From assembly GCF_900070205.1 (NCBI RefSeq), contig NZ_FAOO01000013.1:1-64000 (forward strand): a stretch of 64,000 nucleotides of DNA. Direction: 5' to 3'. Both the position numbers and the translations under genes were made by a program. How positions within the stretch are numbered: position 1 is the first letter of the stretch; every line of letters begins with the position of its first letter. Below the pieces are notes generated by a model. That model saw only the letters and a list, made by a program, of their open reading frames with translations. It did no database searches and had not been told where the DNA came from. Below are positions 62,889-64,000 of the stretch, one piece after another. This stretch comes from Candidatus Thermokryptus mobilis. GTDB taxonomy: Bacteria; Bacteroidota; Ignavibacteria; Kryptoniales; Kryptoniaceae.

Positions 62889-64000
62889 GAAAAATTTTCA
62901 TAAGAAATGTCAACGCAATCACACCTTTTAGAATAATTGAAAATGCTGGGATAATCATAGAAGGTAAGAAGATATCCGAAATTGGTAAGATAGATGATAT
63001 AAAAATTGACGATGGGGATTATCATTTTTTTGATTTTGACGGGATGTTTGCTGTTCCGGGGTTCATTGACCTTCATGTACACGGTGGACTTGGTTTTGGA
63101 TTTGAGGATGAAGACGACGAAGCGCTCTTCAAAATTAGCGAGTTTTATTTCCAACACGGAACCACAGGACTTCTTGCAACCCTTTACCCCAAGCCAGAGA
63201 AGGAGTTTATCCGCGAATTAAGACGCATTGCTGACTTTATAGAACAGAATAACTCCAACATCTGGGGAATACATCTTGAAGGACCTTTCCTCAATCCCGA
63301 AGAAAAGGGAGCGATGAACCCAGATTATCTACTAAAGCCATCGCTTGAGTCCTGGCATAATCTCCGCGACGCTGGGAGAGGCTACATCAAAATAATGACG
63401 ATCGCCCCTGAACTTCCTGGAGCTTATGAAGTAATGCGAGATGCTGCTCTTGATGGAGTTATACTCTCAATAGGACATTCCGTCGCAGACATTGAAGAAA
63501 TTCAAATGGCGATCCATAATGGCGCAGCTCATGTAACCCACATGTTTAATGCGATGAAACCCTTCCATCATCGCGACCCAGGGGTCATAACTGGATCGCT
63601 TTTATTTGACGAACTTAAAATTGAACTTATAGCTGATGGAACCCATGTCCACCCGATGGTAATGAAGCTTCTGTATAAAATCAAAGGTCCAGCTGGAATA
63701 ATACTGATTACGGATGCGACACGAATGGCAGGGATGCCAGATGGAGAATTTGAATTTGCAGGTCAAAAAGTCATTGTAAAAAATAAAAAAGCATTTCTTG
63801 AAGATGGAACTTTAGCTGGGAGCACCTTGACAATGGAACAAGCTGTCAAGGTTATGGTTGAACTTGTTGATGTCCCTATCACCTCAGCAGTGAGGATGGC
63901 TTCGCTTAATCCAGCGCGCGTTTTGGGAAAAGAGCACCGCAAAGGAATTTTAGCAACTGGAAAAGATGCTGATATAGTTGTGCTTGATAAAAACTTCAAC
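62885..64000 (+). CDS. nagA: N-acetylglucosamine-6-phosphate deacetylase (partial, runs off the window)
   Basis: Removes the acetyl group from GlcNAc-6-phosphate in amino-sugar use and cell-wall recycling. The frame is open from the ATG at 62885 to the window end, 372 codons. Amidohydrolase motifs: PGFIDLHVHGG, HLEGPFLNPEEKGAM, SIGHSVA, HMFNAMKPFHHRDPG, ADGTHVHP and LITDATRMAGM. The 3' end is missing. The ATG overlaps the rpe stop. Confidence 0.96.
   Translation, partial: MRKIFIRNVNAITPFRIIENAGIIIEGKKISEIGKIDDIKIDDGDYHFFDFDGMFAVPGFIDLHVHGGLGFGFEDEDDEALFKISEFYFQHGTTGLLATLYPKPEKEFIRELRRIADFIEQNNSNIWGIHLEGPFLNPEEKGAMNPDYLLKPSLESWHNLRDAGRGYIKIMTIAPELPGAYEVMRDAALDGVILSIGHSVADIEEIQMAIHNGAAHVTHMFNAMKPFHHRDPGVITGSLLFDELKIELIADGTHVHPMVMKLLYKIKGPAGIILITDATRMAGMPDGEFEFAGQKVIVKNKKAFLEDGTLAGSTLTMEQAVKVMVELVDVPITSAVRMASLNPARVLGKEHRKGILATGKDADIVVLDKNFN

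Overview
The window is AT-rich bacterial DNA that most resembles the Ignavibacteria/Kryptonia side of the FCB (Bacteroidetes-Chlorobi) group. Pointers are a type IX secretion C-terminal signal with the YPNPFN motif at the left edge, relaxed lipoprotein signals, multiheme cytochromes fused to b-type domains, a B12-dependent ribonucleotide reductase and three tandem small heat-shock proteins. A thermophilic or moderately thermophilic anaerobe or facultative anaerobe is likely. The taxonomic placement is inference. No rRNA, tRNA, CRISPR array or insertion sequence was recognised.

Region 1 (383-17305, minus strand) is the most striking part: fifteen tightly packed genes, eight of them multiheme c-type cytochromes. 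I count 99 heme c attachment motifs (96 CXXCH, one CX3CH, two CX4CH). The upstream block (17305 to 7744) has a receiver-domain protein, a 17-heme/cytochrome b fusion, a half-ferritin, a 9-heme protein between two cytochrome b subunits, and two tandem 18-heme proteins with NapC/NirT-type membrane anchors. A sigma70-type promoter at 7701-7729 starts a second block: a c554-like tetraheme protein, a Rieske protein, a full-length cytochrome b, an 11-heme membrane-anchored cytochrome, an outer-membrane beta-barrel, a 14-heme cytochrome and an 8-heme lipoprotein. Read together this looks like a multi-branch quinol-oxidising machine that could pass electrons across the periplasm to the outside (extracellular electron transfer).

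Region 2 (17538-24144) holds a cyclic-nucleotide-binding protein and a UspA protein divergent from the cytochrome operon, then tpiA, nrdJ, a decayed carboxymuconolactone decarboxylase-family gene and class I fbp. Region 3 (24175-36106) has a heterodimeric ABC exporter, an OPT transporter, a PAP2 protein, rsmA, a TPR protein, a thioredoxin-fold protein, a DUF2279 protein, a Yip1 protein and a MoxR ATPase. Region 4 (36130-46207) is an envelope-quality-control block: three M16 peptidases with a Uma2 gene between two of them, three SurA/parvulin-type proteins and serS. Region 5 (46222-51939) has a DNA methyltransferase with a frameshifted partner gene, a sugar-nucleotide reductase, a PfkB kinase, purE, an alpha/beta hydrolase and an MFS transporter.

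Region 6 (51940-64000) begins with a gene-poor, apparently degenerate stretch, then DUF309 and metallo-beta-lactamase-fold genes, a NicO/TauE-like transporter and an ABC-2 permease. A proteostasis block follows (dnaJ, lon, a ferritin-like gene and three hsp20 genes). Upstream of the hsp20 genes lies a pair of near-identical 15-bp palindromes with centres 42 bp apart. The plus-strand set PASTA protein - rpe - nagA runs off the right edge.
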